In this document: positions 10,960 to 21,249 of the stretch, in pieces
Layout of the letters: every line of letters begins with the position of its first letter
How positions within the stretch are numbered: the first letter of the stretch is position 1
Position numbers and translations under genes: made by a program
Source of the DNA: Larix kaempferi
Taxonomy: Eukaryota; Streptophyta; Pinopsida; Pinales; Pinaceae
Direction of reading: 5' to 3'
Assembly (NCBI GenBank): GCA_027924585.1
Contig: BSBM01000442.1
Coordinates: forward strand, 4,216,001 to 4,280,000
Length of the DNA: 64,000 nucleotides
The notes under the pieces: generated by a model
Told to the model about the DNA's origin: nothing
Seen by the model: only the letters and a program-made list of their open reading frames with translations
Databases searched by the model: none

Positions 10960-12110
10960 CCCTTTACCGACCTCTAGGAATGGAAGAGACACCCCCCCTC
11001 ATCTGGATCTTCCGGTTCCTCCTTCTGGACCTTCGTGGTGGCAACAGTGGCGGTGGGCTCCGCATCGATAATATTCATACCCCTGTCATTACCCTTTTCA
11101 GCTTCTGGTTCAGAGTTGGAGCATGCATCTGATTCAAAGGCCTTCAACTTGGCCACCAATGACTACTTGGCCCGACACTCACTTGTGTTGTGTGTGGAGC
11201 TCTTATGAAACTCACACCACTTTCCCGTGTCCTTCTTTGGCTTCACAGTGTTATTTTTTGCTTGCGGTTTTGGCAGGTCATCCTAGGCCTCCCCGCCTTA
11301 GCTTTGTCCTTTTTTCTTTGGTTTGAAGGCACCTTTCCCTTGCTTCTGAGTCGTAGATCCAAAGTCTCGCTTCTTCTGTTTGAACTTTTACTCAATCTTG
11401 GTAGAAAACTGTTATGCTATGCCAAGTGAGGAGATGTTGAGTAACTCCATTTCCTCCTAAATGTATCTATGCAAACAACTGAGGTACTTCAACACCAAAT
11501 GTTTCTCCGAATATTTGATACCCAATTTTGTGCGTAGGGTATGGAACAGGTTTGTTAGCTCATGCACATCTTTATCCCTTTGCTGCTGCAGTGTAGTCCA
11601 TTGTATGTACTTGTCCTCATAGCTTCCCATGGGATAATATTATTCCTTGATCGCATCTCATATATAATTCAAGGTGGGTGTGGCAAAAACTAGAGAGGGT
11701 TCCCTCTCGTCCTTCTACTCACAGTAGGTTTCCCACCACTCCTTGACATGGGGGGCGGCTTTGAGGAGTGCAAAAGTGATCCTTTCCCGGTTGGAAAATT
11801 CATGCACCGAGAAATACACTTCTAATAGATTCAACCATCTATCTACGATGTCTGCATCTATTTGTCCTTCAAATATGGGAATGTCAAAGTTTACTTGTAC
11901 CTTGAAAGGGGTTGCGCCTCCAGAGTGGCTGCTCCTGGGAATTTGTTGAAGGATCTAGGAAAAGTTATCCATCATCGCGTTCCTTTGTTGCTCGAGGGTC
12001 CCCTCGAGAAATATTTTGATAGGATCTCCTGCTCCCTCGTCTTTCTTTTATTCCTCCATGGGTGGTCGTCGGGGTTTGCGAGGCTGATATTGCAAGGGTT
12101 CAACCAGGTC
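10960..12110 (-). pseudogene. gag of element 2 (multiply interrupted)
   Basis: No single long frame survives, but translating the minus strand piecewise gives gag wording: HVKEWWETYCE near 11750, then YEDKYIQWTTLQQQRDKDV and LFHTLRTKLGIKYSEKHLV (11630-11490), then a Cys/His cluster WCEFHKSSTHNTSEC near 11220-11180, then VAKLKAFESDACSNSE (11159-10974). Several stop codons interrupt it. Position between PBS and protease agrees. Confidence 0.65.
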
Positions 12111-12175
12111 GAGCCCTAACTCCTTATACCTCGACCTCGTTGGGGACATGCAAAGAAGGATTGAGAAAGAGTAGA

Positions 12176-12190
12176 CCTGCTCTAATACCA
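12176..12190 (-). other. primer-binding site of element 2
   Basis: The minus strand reads TGGTATTAGAGCAGG, one change from the TGGTATCAGAGC core complementary to plant initiator tRNA-Met. It begins one base inside the LTR end (..ATCA-G-TGG). Confidence 0.85.
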
Positions 12191-12191
12191 C

Positions 12192-12749
12192 TGATCCTAA
12201 CTTATGAAGAAACACAAGGGGTTACAGAAATACACATAAACACAGAGGTGCAGCAGAAATAAGACTTCATTTCATTAATATCACACAACATAAATATGCT
12301 TACAGACAGAATGGAAATAAACTAGCTAGAGCATTGGTGGCTATCTTTGAGAAGAGAAGTGTCAGCTACCGGCCTCTAAACTCTGCTTACAATGGGGCTC
12401 GAAGTCTATCTATTATTGAGAAATAAAGGAAAACCCTAAACATCCAAAAACCTAACCCTAGGAGATGAAACCATGCCAAATTATGGATACCGTTGGGGTA
12501 AATTGGTACATCAATTTCCCGGCGCCGTAACTTTGGCATACGATCTCTGTCTGACGCAAATGATAACTCGTTGGAAAGATCTATCCAGGGACTACGCTTT
12601 AAAATGTGAATGGAGTAATTTGCCAAGCAAGATTCCCCCAAAAACGTCGTTTAGGGCCTCAAAACAGCTCTGGATGTTTAGGACCTGAAAAACTAGTAAA
12701 ACTAGTAAGCTGTGCTATAATTAAGGAAACTAAAAGAACTGAAAGAACA
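12192..12749 (-). repeat. 5' LTR of element 2 (558 bp)
   Basis: On the minus strand it starts TGTTCTTTCAG and ends GGATCA next to the PBS, giving TG..CA ends. The sequence past the outer end (ATGTT, 12750-12754) is the candidate target-site duplication; its partner would be outside the window. There is no second LTR to align, so the exact ends are inferred. Confidence 0.65.
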
Positions 12750-13213
12750 ATGTTGGGGCCCCAAGTTGAATAGGCGGGTGGCCACCAATATCCACCTTAG
12801 TTCTCTCAAATTTTCTAATTTTTATTTTTATTTTTAGTTGAGATTCACTTTAGTTTAGTTTCCATGATTTCCTCATTCAAGACTTCTTCAATCTTTTTTT
12901 TAACAGAAACGGTTAACTAGCTTTGGTTATATAAAAAGGAGGGAAATGGATAGCAAAAATTTGGACAGATTGCTCCCATGAAAGGAAAACATCCATCACT
13001 CCAAGTTCATCTTGTTCAAGCTTATAGCTAACATGGTATCTTCCTGTTCTATGGAAACTATAACATCTAATGAACTTCCCTAAGAGGAATATACAAAAAT
13101 AAAACATTACTAATAAGCAGCCTTATACAAAATCTGAAAGATGAGACATTCTAGATTGCCAATTCTGCAGCTGGTTCATATTATATGAGTTTCAGAGACT
13201 CTATTCAGATAAT
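12750..13213. other. unassigned non-coding stretch
   Basis: Nothing recognisable. There is a T8 tract near 12893-12901 that, on the minus strand, could be a short poly(A). No LTR, TIR or gene features were seen. Confidence 0.35.
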
Positions 13214-14037
13214 TTAAATGCAGTAAAGTAAACATAGTAGAACAAAAAAGAGGGGCCAACCGGCGAGCCAATACTGAAGTCCCATGTCCATAACAACACC
13301 TGCAGAGTCTGCTGCCACATTCTTTTCAGAGCTGAGATCCACGAAGTTTCGAGCATGAGCCATAAACTTCTTCAGTTTCTCCATTTTCCTGTTGATGTCC
13401 TCCAATTCGATGATAATGGCCTTAGACTTTCGAGCTTTGTGGACTTGTGGGGATAGGCGAGACCCAGGGTCTCTTCAAGGTGTTCAATTTTCTTTGCCAT
13501 TTTATTGTTTTGAGTTTTCACCTCAGAGTGGGTAGAAGACGCCAAAGTGTAGAGATGGGACAAAACCTTCTTATACTCCAGGTTTTCACTACATATCATC
13601 CTAACTTGCAACTCCAACTCCTGCAGATGGTCCAAGAATTCCACTTCGAACTTTGAAATGCTGTGTTTCCCAGCTTTCGCATGAGAATTCTCAACCCCAA
13701 CGTGCCTTCCGTAGGGACCAATCCCAGGGAAGTTGTTACTCTCCATGCCCACCGAGTCGCCCATCATTTCTTCCAATTGTAAACCCCAAATACACCCGCC
13801 ATTAGGGCCTCTTACATGCTTGCAACATCTATCACACTTCAAATACACGTCGCCCCCTCCCTGAAGACGCCTGACAACATGGTGCTCCATATTTCTTCCA
13901 ATACGGGGACCATTCAAATAGAGGCAAGAAACAAAGACCAGCAAATTCGAGGTTTTGTAACCAACAAGGGAATGAATGTCGTAGAGCAGGCTTCTGTCCT
14001 GATTTAAAGTAATGATACTAGCTCGCATGCCATCCAA
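13214..14037 (-). pseudogene. unrecognised coiled-coil ORF
   Basis: A 221-codon minus-strand frame starts at 14037 and ends at 13372. A second frame (13405-13214) overlaps it and continues similar wording, which suggests a frameshift. The N-terminal part contains a CDRCCKHV..GGC cysteine cluster. Residues about 128-200 are heptad-like (FLDHLQELELQVRMICSENLEYKKVL...KTQNNKMAKKIEHLEETLG), and the overlapping frame continues IEELEDINRKMEKLKKF-like coil. I do not recognise the family. It lies 190 bases past the RNase H end of the left LINE on the same strand, so it could be captured host sequence, a flanking gene relic or an unusual LINE 3' part. Confidence 0.4.
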
Positions 14038-14225
14038 ATGGCATATTGAATTAATTTTAGTAATTCAGGAAAGTGAGGGAGTCTCACGAGGAATAAGGAG
14101 GCTATCGAAATGCCTTGGGGAATTTCCCAATAAAAGATTTTCAAATTTCTATAGTTTTGAGCCAAAGAAATATGAAGGGGCCAAAAGGGAAAAAATGAGC
14201 CCAGGCTCTATGGATGAACCATAGG

Positions 14226-14798
14226 CTAGGGGATCCAAGAATTTTCACAAATGACATTGTCACAACTTAGAGAGCCATAGGAGAGCCAGACTCCATTATT
14301 AGCCATGCCGTTAGCTTGCCTGTTTAAACCTCTCAGAATATGAAGAAAGGTAAGCTCTTGAAAGTCTTTACTGATGCTGATTAAGAGATGATGCATTTTT
14401 GAAGAGGGGTCTTTCCTTTTGTCAACGATGCATCTGGATTCTCTGATGACGATTAAGGAATCCCCAAGGACCATCAAGTTCTTTATTTCTAGGTTTATAG
14501 CAATCTCCAGCTCTTTGATGAGACCGAGCCATTCCGTTCCATTGTAGGTCTTTCTTCCAATGCCCCAAGAAAACTCTTTATGCTTGTTCCCCTTGGAGTC
14601 AGAAATTACTCCCCTTGCACCTGCCAACCCAGGATTTCCTTTTGAGGCACCATCAAAGAAAAGAGTGCTGCAGCTCACTTGAGTCCACCAATGTTGGAAG
14701 TCATCTTTATTCATCCTCAGCTGCCATGACAAGGGTCTCGGTTTTTTGGGAGGTTTAATACAGAATAGGGAAGAAGGAGGCATAAGGAAGTTAGCCAT
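14226..14798 (-). pseudogene. LINE RNase H domain
   Basis: A 190-codon frame reads CSTLFFDGASKGNPGLAGARGVI, then YNGTEWLGLIKELEIAINL, then MVLGDSLIVI, then LTFLHILRGLNRQANGMAN. These match the plant-type RNase H (D..G..kGNPG, E, GDS, N..D) with the last catalytic Asp replaced (NRQANGMAN instead of N..AD). The frame follows the RT frame after a single TAG codon (14799-14801), so the two were probably one polypeptide. RNase H here would remove RNA during target-primed reverse transcription. Confidence 0.85.
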
Positions 14799-17060
14799 CT
14801 AGATTCTTTCATCCATTGTCAGTGGCTCTTGATGAATGCTAGGCGTACCTCGCGAAGTTAAGGATTCAATCCAGAGATCCTTTACTGCAGTGAAGACCCT
14901 GCAAGGGATTTTGGATGTGCCTTCAAATATTTGTTTGTTTCTTGTAGTCCATATCTTCCAACTAATAAACCTGGGTAAAGCATCCCAAGCTCTAGAGAAG
15001 TCCAGTTTCTTGTAAAAGGAACCTTGATAGTAATCCTTCCAGCTTTTTAATAAATCGTTCCAGTTTGTTGGCATCACAACATTGATGTTTAAACTTTTGA
15101 TGGAAAAATTCCATACCTCCAGGGTAAACTTGCATTCAAGGAAGAGATGCTCCAACGACTCTTCAGCATCCTTGCATAGAACACAACGAAGGGGTCCCTC
15201 TATTCCTCGTTTTCTCAGATTATATGCAATTAAAGTTTTCCTGTGAGAAAGTACCCAATAGAAGACATTAACCTTTGGTAATCTGTCTTTGCACCAAACC
15301 TTGGCCCATTTGACATCTTTAATGCCTCTGACCCTGCTGTTGTATACATGATGATAACCTTCCTTCACCGAGTAGGATCCTGATCTTCCCCATCCCCGTC
15401 TATATTTAAGAGAGCGACTGATGGGGCATTGCTCATGTAACAAGGAAAGAAAAGCACTATAGTCCGATTGCAAGTGTACAGGAAGATCCAAATTATTCCA
15501 CCCGACATTGGTATCCTTCACCCCAGCACCGCCACAATTCTTCGGGTTGCAAACAGTGCTCCAATTTATTAAGTGAAATTTCCTGGTGTTGCTTGCTTTC
15601 CCCCCCTGCCAAAGAAAATTGTGAATTTCTCTATTGATTTCCTGTATGATGTAGCTTGGAGCTAAGGAAATAGAGCTAACATAAATTGGGTAGGCAGACA
15701 AAATGGATTTGATCAAAGTAAGCTTCCTAGCAGGGTTTAGCCGTCTGAAACCCCGGGCGAATATTTTCTTTTTGATTTTATCAGTGAGTCCTTGCCAGTC
15801 CTCCTTCCTTTTTTTCCCTTTGAAGATTGGAATACCGAGGTAATTGAAGGAGTTCCAGACAATGATTCCTTCAAAACCAAGGATTCTTGAGATTCTGGCC
15901 ATGGTAGTTGGCGAACAGTTCCATCCATACACTTTAGATTTGAGATCATTAATTTTTACATCCGAAGCCTTGAGGAAGATAGTAAGGACTCTTTTAAAGC
16001 GATCAACAATAATAGTGGATGCCCCACCCAACAATATGGTATCATCTTCAAATTGGGTGTTGTTTGCAGCATGAACCCCTCTAGCAATTTTCAAGCCTTT
16101 TACATCCCCAATATTCTGAAGGCGTTGAAGTCTTCTACTCAAGGTGTCAACAACCAAAATGTAAAGAAAATGGGAGAGAGGGAAGCCCTGGAGAATTCCA
16201 CGAGAGGCTTGGAAGAAATTGGTTGGTCTTCCATTGACCAGTGGAGCAATCCAAGGGCTACTAATATAGGCCTTAATCCACCTGATGAGAAAACCCAAAC
16301 TTTGACATAATTTCAAACAGGAATAAATGGTTAACTCTATCAAACACATTTTCCATTTCAAGTTTAATTTCCATACCTTGCTACTTGCGCTCCATGCTAG
16401 AGTGCATGGCTTCCTAGACTATGATGATATTGTCGAGGATTTGTCTCCCAACAATGAAGCCTCCTTGAGACTTTGAGATAAGATGGCCCATGACTTTCTT
16501 CATTCTGGTGGCCAAGATTTTTGCAAGAATTTTGTAGGAGGTGTTGCAAAGCGAGATAGGCCTGAAGCAATTTATAGATAGAGGATTCTTATCTTTAGGG
16601 ATTATGGCCAGAAATGAAGAGTTTGTGGTGCCTCCAATATTATCCTTTTTCTGAGTCTAGCTCAACATTTTTTTAAAGTCTTCCTTAATTGTGTCCCACA
16701 CAGCTCTATAAAAATTAATAGTAAACCCATCCGGGCCTAGGGCTTTATCAGCATGCAAGGACCAGATGGATTCTTTAATTTCAAACTCCATAATAGGTTT
16801 GGAGAGCTCCCTGTTTTCCCTGTCAGAAATGGGAGAAGGAATATCAGAAAGAAGATCTTCCTGGGCCAAGGGATCAGTCTCATTATTGTCCAAGTAGAGA
16901 TCATGGAAGTGTTGAAAAATATGAGTTTTTATCTCTTTCTGATCAAGGATTCTTGCACCATATTTATCTCTGAGTTCTTTAATCATATTATAGCTGAGCC
17001 TTGCTTTTGTTTGCTTGTGAAAGTACCCCATATTGATGTCCTCCCCTTTTAATCACAACT
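14799..17060 (-). pseudogene. LINE reverse transcriptase (ORF2 part)
   Basis: The N-terminal stretch (17031-16657) has GYFHKQTKARLSYN and KALGPDGFTINFYRAVW, and a stop near 16657 follows. A gap of about 300 bases holds further RT wording (FRPISLC) in broken frames. The 520-codon frame 16361-14799 has RGILQGFPLSHFLYILV, then TQFEDDTILLGG, then FNYLGIPIFKG, then GRRLNPARKLTLIKSIL-like thumb, then the zf-RVT cluster CKDRLPKVNVFYWVLSHR...CVLCKDAEESLEHLFLEC. The expected F/Y-A-D-D box is FEDD, with Ala replaced by Glu. Confidence 0.88.
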
Positions 17061-17083
17061 ATATGGATTTGATTCTCCAGACT

Positions 17084-18678
17084 TGTCACGTCCCCTTCCA
17101 TCAATCCATTGCAAGGGAGGAAACATGACCAAACATACCGGGCTTATTGGACTCTCTTAGCCCCATGCATTACAAAGAAATTCATGGATAAATAAAAACT
17201 TATGTATACATATTCATACTCAACAAACACAACAGAATTAAACACTATATATATACACAGTTTCATCCTGCATATAACAGTCATCAATTATCATATTGCA
17301 TAAAATAGGATGTCTTTCATTTCATCAACATGAACAATTATCATTCAGAATTAACACATTGCAGTACACAAAATGCATATAATTTAAACCATAGAGAACA
17401 CTTATCTTTGAGATGAAGCTGTCCAAACAACTAGCTATGTGAGAGCAACATTCCACCCAACCATAGATCTATGTCTAGCCTATATTCTTTCAACTGAGAG
17501 ATCACCCCTGAGCTGGGTTGTGTATCCACTGAGGAGGAACTACATGGACTCACTCACAACCATGGTTTCACTCAACAACTATGCTAAGCCAACACATAGT
17601 TGGGTTTATCAAGCATACAGAAGACAAGGGAGGGATATGCTAATCCAGTGAGCTCAACCACAGAGCTACAGGAATCTCAAGATAATTCAAGTATAGTCAA
17701 GGAAGCCACAGTACCTACCACACCCAACACAAGGAAGGTCCCCTTCTCTGTTGCATTTCCCTCAGGATTCCCTTCCCTCCAGTGCTCTTCAGGATGGGCA
17801 TAGAAAGGTCCAAGTTACTAAATCCTTGATATTCTAGCCTTCACTGGGTTTATCAAGCATTCCCAACCTCTGTTCAATCATTCACACTTGGATTTATCAC
17901 AATTTTGTCATCAAATAAATCAATCCCATCACTGGATTTCTGGGCTATAAAAACTAGGTTTTTCAATGGATTTTGGGGTATCTAATACCCTCAATTTCGC
18001 GCCAAGGTTCATATCTATGGATCCCCCATTGGATTTTACTGTCAATACTCAATTCTAGGCGTTTATGACACTTCAAAACGTGGGTTCATGGAAAGTTGCG
18101 ATTTCTGGTTTTTCTCACTGTTGGGCATGTGTAATGGATGAAAATTGATGTTGGGCTCTTCCACAATGGAATGGGAATGAGGAAGAACAATTTACCATGA
18201 GTTAGGGTGACTTGTGGGTCAAGGAAACATAGCCCATACTCTGCCATCCGAATCTCTAGGTTACCGATGCTCCATTGAAGCCACAGACTAATTTCTCAAC
18301 AAATTTCTTACAACTGAAATAAATGTTAGCAAGGAAAGTCAAATAAGTTCTCAAAATTACATTTGGAAGCCTATGGTTCAATCCCTCAACCCCCTCACCA
18401 CTCTCTAGTGGAATACACATGGCCCTTTCTCATTAGTTGCTTCCATCGCCAATTTTGGTATTTTATTGAAATATTAATATTTACATCATTTTACAATATT
18501 TCATAGCTTAATAGCTCATGGGTAATAAAATATAAAATACTTGCCTTTCTAAATGAAATCCGAGCATACACTAGCAGGGCCTTGGCCTTGAGCTCCACGT
18601 TAGGGAAACATACATCTCATGTGTACAATATTTACATTAAAAGCCAATATTACATAAGGGTCAAAATGGGGTATTACA
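17084..18678 (-). repeat. 3' LTR of chromovirus A (1595 bp)
   Basis: The minus strand starts TGTAATACCCCATTTTGACC directly after the polypurine tract and ends GGGGACGTGACA. It aligns from end to end by eye with 38548-40140. Small frames inside have no coding meaning. Confidence 0.92.
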
Positions 18679-18694
18679 TTCCCCTCCCGCTTAG
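18679..18694 (-). other. polypurine tract of chromovirus A
   Basis: On the minus strand AGCGGGAGGGGAA lies immediately before the TGTAATACC start of the 3' LTR. Copy B has the same tract at 40141-40154. It would prime plus-strand DNA synthesis. Confidence 0.85.
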
Positions 18695-19960
18695 AATAAC
18701 ACCGACCTCGGTGTTCTCAAAACTGAACAAAAATGGAAATGTCTCTCTCCTGGCATCCTCCAGCTCCCACGTGGCCTCATCAGGAGTAAGGTGCTCCCAT
18801 TGGACCTTTACCTGCCCGATGGCTCTGTTCTGGAGCAAAGTGACCTTCTTGTCAATGATGCGTATAGGCTCTACTTGGAACTCTCACTCAGGTTCCACTT
18901 GTATCACATTCCAATCAATCATATGATTAGGATCATGTACATACTTCTTAGGCAAATATACATGGAAAACATTATGAGCTCTTATATTAGCAGTCAATGC
19001 AATTCTATATGCAACTGGATCTATCATATCAAGGACTTCAAATGGCCCACAATATCTTGGTGCCAACTTGGCACAACTCCCCAACTTGAGAGAACTTTTC
19101 CTTGGTTTCACTCTCAAATAAACATGATCCCCAATCTGAAATTCCTTATGCACTCTTTTCAAATCTGCATAACTCTTTTGTCTATCCTGAGCTGCCTTTA
19201 AATTCTACCTGATCTTAACAACTTCCTGTTCCATTTCCTTGATCGTCTCTGGTCCAAGTACTACCCTGTTCATCGGGGTGTCCCAGTTCACTAGAGTCCT
19301 GCATCCTTTGCCATACAATGCCTCAAATGGACTCATTCCCAATGATGCATGATGTCCATTATTGTATGCAAATTCTACCAAGTGTAGGTAATCTTCCCAC
19401 TTGGATGGTTTATCCATCACATACATTCTCAGCATGTGTTCAAGAACCTGATTCACCCTCTCAATTTGGCCATCTGTTTGAGGATGATATGCTGTATTGA
19501 AATTCAATCTAGTTCCCAATTCTTGAAATAATCCTTTCCAGAAATTGGAAGTGAACTTTGTATCACGATCATAAATTATTGCCTTGGGAAATCCATGCAA
19601 TCTGAATATCTCTCTCATGAAGATATTTGCAATGTCATTAGCCTTGTGAGTGGACTTGATTGGGATAAAGTGAGCTATCTTTGATAGCTTGACCACCACA
19701 ACCATGATTGAATCATGCTTCTTCACTGTCATGGATAGACTTGTTATAAAATCCATAGAGATCACTTCCCACTTCCACTCCGAAATGGGTAAGGGCTGCA
19801 ACAATCCTGTTGAATGTTGGTGTTCTGCCTTGACTTGTTGGCACTTTTGACACCTATCAATGTACTCAACTATGTCCTTCTTCATACCATGCCAAAAGTA
19901 TTGCTTTCTTGCTATTGTTATAGTTTTCTGATATCATGGGTGTCCAGAGTATGGCATTTG
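18695..19960 (-). pseudogene. integrase with chromodomain region, copy A
   Basis: 19885-19205 carries IDRCQKCQQVKAEHQH (end of the zinc region), the rve core with WEVISMDFITSL (first Asp), FTSNFWKGLFQELGTRLNFNTAYHPQTDGQIERVNQVLE (Asp/Glu region) and FAYNNGHHASLGMSPFEALYGKG. 19162-18884 carries FQIGDHVYLRVKPRKSSLKLG, LAPRYCGPFEVLDMI and AHNVFHVYLPKKYV, the GPY/F-type C-terminal domain. The chromodomain at 18880-18700 is in broken frames, while copy B keeps it open. Stops at about 19200 and 19890 break the gene. Confidence 0.9.
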
Positions 19961-20050
19961 ATGTATTTCATCCATCACTAGCTTCTTCAAATTTGCACTA
20001 TTTGGAATGTACAATCTATCTTTATAGATGAGGATATCATCTTCACCAAG

Positions 20051-20620
20051 CTAATATCCCGCACACTTTTCATCTATATTTTTTTGCTGCAACTTCTCTT
20101 TAATTTGAAGATAAGTGTCGTCACTAGTTTGAACTTCTAGAACCCTTGTATTCAAATATGATTTGCACATACTTACTACTGCAACATGAAATTTTTTGCT
20201 AAGGGCATTTGCAACCTTATTCTCTTTCCCTTTTACATGCTTAATTTTAAAATCAAATTCACAAATAAACTCCATCCATCTAGCTTGCCTAGCATTCAAG
20301 TTCAACTGGTCAAACAAATACTTCAAGCTCATGTGGTCCGTTCTAAGCTCGAATCTCCTTCCCAACAAGTAATGTCTCCACATCTTGAGAGCATGTACTA
20401 TGGATGCTAATTCTAAATCATGTGTGGCATAATTCTTTTTATGCTCTTTTAATTTCCTTGAGTCATAGCAAATCACAAATCCTTCTTGCATGAGCACTCC
20501 ACCTATCCCTTCAATGCAAGCATCTGTGTACACTACAAAATCCTTCTTTGGATTTGCTATCTTCAAAACAAGAGCACTGGTAAGTAGCTCCTTTAACTGC
20601 TGAAAGCCTTTCTCACATTT
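20051..20620 (-). pseudogene. RNase H, copy A
   Basis: The 171-codon frame 20566-20051 reads [79 protein letters not shown]. It shows the catalytic TDA, DLE and TDH positions of gypsy RNase H. The tail (QARWMEFICEFDFKIKHVKGKENKVANALS) leads to the integrase. It is separated from the RT by a frame break near 20600. Confidence 0.9.
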
Positions 20621-21249
20621 TTAGACCATACAAACTTGATATTCTTTCTTTGCAATGAAGTGATTGGATGAGCTATCTTGGAGAAGCATTCAATAAACCT
20701 TCTGTAGTAACCATCGAGACTCATAAAAGATCTAAAATTTGAAACATTCTTTGGAGTAGACCAATCCATGATGGCATTAATCTTTTCTGGATCCACTGCA
20801 ATTCCTTCTTCAGAAATGATATGACCCAAATATTGCACTTTCTTTTGGTAAAACTCACACTTGCTTAACTTGGCATACAACTGATTTTCTCTAAGGACTT
20901 GCAACACCATCCTTAGAGGCTCATCACGTTCTTCTTCATTCCTTGAATATACAAGAATGTCATCCAAGAACACAATCACAAACTTATCCAAATATTTGTT
21001 GAATACACTATTCATGAGACACATGAATGTAGCAGGTGCATTGGTAAGACCAAATGGCACCACAATGAACTCATAATGACCATATCTAGTTTTGAAAGTT
21101 GTCTTGTAAATGTATTCTTCTTTAATTCTCCCTTGATGGTACCTAGACCTCAAGTGAATCTTGGAAAACACCTTAGCTTCCTTCATTTGATCAAATAAGT
21201 CATCAATTCTTGGCAATGGATACTTGTTCTTGACTATCACTTTATTAAG
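20593..21249 (-). pseudogene. reverse transcriptase palm and thumb, copy A
   Basis: 21240-20593 (215 codons) covers [30 protein letters not shown], then [23 protein letters not shown], then [13 protein letters not shown] (FLDD box), then the connection [22 protein letters not shown]. The [12 protein letters not shown] consensus has a D-to-H change (SKIHLRS), which removes the first catalytic Asp of the palm. The upstream fingers are in the previous frame, separated by one stop at about 21247. Confidence 0.9.

Larger units (their letters stand above)
9329..12749 (-). mobile_element. Ty3/gypsy retrotransposon 2, 5' half, truncated by element 1
   Basis: On the minus strand: LTR (12749-12192), iMet-type PBS, gag, protease, RT and the first half of RNase H, ending abruptly at 9329. 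No integrase follows; instead the LTR of element 1 begins. If element 1 is nested here, the integrase and 3' LTR of element 2 lie beyond the left edge of the window. The expected duplicated target is GGAAT (9329-9333). Confidence 0.75.
14226..17083 (-). mobile_element. L1-type LINE, 5'-cut by the chromovirus array
   Basis: On the minus strand this shows the second half of ORF2: RT, the Cys-rich zf-RVT region and a terminal RNase H domain, the standard order for plant L1 elements. The endonuclease and ORF1 are absent because the sequence stops at 17083, where the TGTCACG terminus of the chromovirus LTR begins. No clear poly(A) or TSD was found at the 3' side. Confidence 0.85.

Noticed and set aside
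18582-19201. Plus-strand frames of 114-136 codons near the end of copy A (repeated at 39870-40663)
   Set aside because: Antisense of integrase and LTR; their repetition only reflects the duplicate element.
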